Shown: in pieces, positions 15,959 to 16,928 of the stretch
How positions within the stretch are numbered: the stretch's first letter is position 1
Layout: the number at the start of each line of letters is the position of its first letter
NCBI GenBank assembly: GCA_002408065.1
Contig: DHQI01000032.1
Coordinates: 1 to 16,928 of the forward strand
Length of the DNA: 16,928 nucleotides
Origin: Bacteroidales bacterium UBA5342
Lineage (GTDB): Bacteria; Bacteroidota; Bacteroidia; Bacteroidales; UBA5342
Direction of reading: 5' to 3'
The notes under the pieces: model-generated
Database searches by the model: none
Seen by the model: the letters and a program-made list of their open reading frames with translations, nothing else
Told to the model about the DNA's origin: nothing
Program-made: the position numbers and the translations under genes

Positions 15959-16928
15959 TTATTGTATCACAATGACTTTATGATCCAATACGCTGCCTTC
16001 TTTTACAATGTTCAGCAGATAAGAACCAGCTCCCAGGCTACTGATATCCATTGAGCATAGCGCTTGTGCTACCGTTTTTTCGGCTACCATTTGACCTTTC
16101 ATATCGTAAAGCTTCAGACTAACATTGGTTAATACGCTTATGTCAGCAAAGCTTACATTCAACATATTGCTGGCCGGATTAGGAAACACTTTAACCGCGA
16201 CACTTTCTACGTTAGCATCGTCGATACCTGCAGTTAGTTCGAAAACTAAAGTATCTGTTACTGAAACGTAGGTAGTATCGTATACATCAATGTTAGTATA
16301 AGTGGTATCGTTTACGTTTACAAAAGTCGTATCGTTAATGCTAATAAAGGTCGTATCATTAATATTAACTTTAATAGTATCAGTATAGCTATTAGCATCA
16401 TAAACAAAGGCCATATATGCGGTCATAATGCTATCACACCCCTTACAAGACAAGTATTTTTCTTCATTAACGGCAAACATTTTACTTCCCTCAGAAGCAA
16501 AAGCAGTATCAGAAACCATATATTCGGTAGTATCCAGACCAAGCTTATATGTGGGGTATACCATTAAATCAAGAAAGATAAAACTGTCCATATCGTTAGC
16601 TGTTTTTAATAAACTTGGATATAAACCAGCTTCAGTCAAAGCTACTCCGCCAAACATATAAGGCACATTATCACAAGTAGATACTTTAGTCGTATCACCA
16701 AAAACAGTACCCGCTGTAAAATAAGGCTCTACAGCATCAACAAAGCTTGCACTTTCTACAATACTTGCACAATTAGGACTTGATGTAAATCTATCATTAT
16801 AGGCCACAGTACAAAAACGTGCAGTATCATTCGCCACACCTTTGGGTAAGGCACGGTTACCATAATCTTCATATACCAAAGTTGCTTCTGTTTGACCTTC
16901 CATTTGATAATACAAACTATGCTTGTCC
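15959..16928 (-). CDS. Partial T9SS-sorted secreted protein (N-terminus beyond the window)
   Basis: The reading frame stays open to the window edge, and the first in-frame start-like codon (TTG at 16915) lies inside a conserved domain, so the real start is outside. Visible from N to C: the end of the all-beta domain shared with the GH105 protein (HSLYYQMEG, YEDYGNRALPKG, RFCTVAYND, SFVDAVEPYF); two GCDS-type modules (YMFGGVALTEAGLY; CKGCDSIMTAYMAF); a repetitive Asp-Thr-Thr linker; and a T9SS type A sorting domain (VKVFPNPASNMLNVSF, SLGAGSYLLNIV). No catalytic domain is visible in the 320 or so residues present; a catalytic domain could lie upstream. Co-orientation with and proximity to the GH105 gene suggest a common operon and a shared ligand for the common domain (inference). 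Confidence 0.88.
   Translation of the reverse strand, partial: DKHSLYYQMEGQTEATLVYEDYGNRALPKGVANDTARFCTVAYNDRFTSSPNCASIVESASFVDAVEPYFTAGTVFGDTTKVSTCDNVPYMFGGVALTEAGLYPSLLKTANDMDSFIFLDLMVYPTYKLGLDTTEYMVSDTAFASEGSKMFAVNEEKYLSCKGCDSIMTAYMAFVYDANSYTDTIKVNINDTTFISINDTTFVNVNDTTYTNIDVYDTTYVSVTDTLVFELTAGIDDANVESVAVKVFPNPASNMLNVSFADISVLTNVSLKLYDMKGQMVAEKTVAQALCSMDISSLGAGSYLLNIVKEGSVLDHKVIVIQ
16241..16381 (-). repeat. Coding tandem repeat: NDTT-type linker before the T9SS domain
   Basis: Within the partial T9SS gene, four or five degenerate copies of an 8- to 10-residue unit (INDTTFIS, INDTTFVN, VNDTTYTN, YDTTYVSV, TDTL) give an imperfect 24-bp DNA period. Such Thr/Asp-rich stretches act as spacers between domains in secreted Bacteroidota proteins; this role is inferred. 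Confidence 0.75.

Noticed and set aside
16913..16915. TTG at the edge as the start of the last T9SS gene
   Set aside because: The frame continues upstream to the window end, and the homologous domain in the GH105 protein extends through this point, so the codon is internal Leu.

Overview
The window is a carbohydrate-degradation segment from a member of the Bacteroidota. Every recognisable gene lies on the minus strand, so transcription runs from high to low coordinates. Three proteins end in a type IX secretion (T9SS, type A) sorting domain with a VYPNPT/VFPNPA-type motif. Two perfect TAnnTTTG promoter boxes are present, and the coding sequence is moderately AT-rich. T9SS cargo together with CAZymes argues for a free-living or marine/sediment polysaccharide degrader (Marinilabiliales, Cytophagales or Flavobacteriia type) rather than a typical gut Bacteroides; this placement is inference.

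Layout in order of transcription: a T9SS-sorted protein cut by the window edge (15959-16928); a T9SS-sorted GH105-type unsaturated uronyl hydrolase (13530-15875) that shares its N-terminal domain with the preceding protein; a GH43-like enzyme with a CBM6-like tail (12024-13343); an intergenic block with a four-unit palindromic repeat array; a GH43 beta-xylosidase-type enzyme with a C-terminal beta-sandwich (9985-11622); a second GH43-like/CBM6-like enzyme paralogous to the first (8498-9817), preceded by seven copies of an 8-bp tandem repeat; a gap with an inverted-repeat element; an iduronate-2-sulfatase-like S1 sulfatase (6563-8005); a small reading frame that looks like the broken start of a secreted-protein gene (6370-6534); a GH3 enzyme (3971-6118); and a large T9SS-sorted lamin-tail-domain protein (83-3850) closed by a strong terminator.

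The genes fit one job. A lyase encoded elsewhere would leave unsaturated uronic acid ends, which GH105 removes, probably at the cell surface. The sulfatase removes sulfate, and the GH43 and GH3 enzymes strip xylose, arabinose or glucose units, probably in the periplasm. A sulfated, uronic-acid-containing and xylose- or arabinose-bearing polysaccharide is the natural guess; ulvan is one candidate and sulfated or pectic plant and algal glycans are others. No SusC/SusD pair, lyase, regulator or sulfatase maturase is present, so this is one part of a larger locus.

The most interesting non-coding signals are a regulatory element shared by the upstream regions of the GH3 gene and one GH43 gene (with a weaker, reversed match upstream of a second GH43 gene), the palindromic array at 11720-11907, the inverted repeat at 8134-8213, and the octamer repeat immediately upstream of a start codon.
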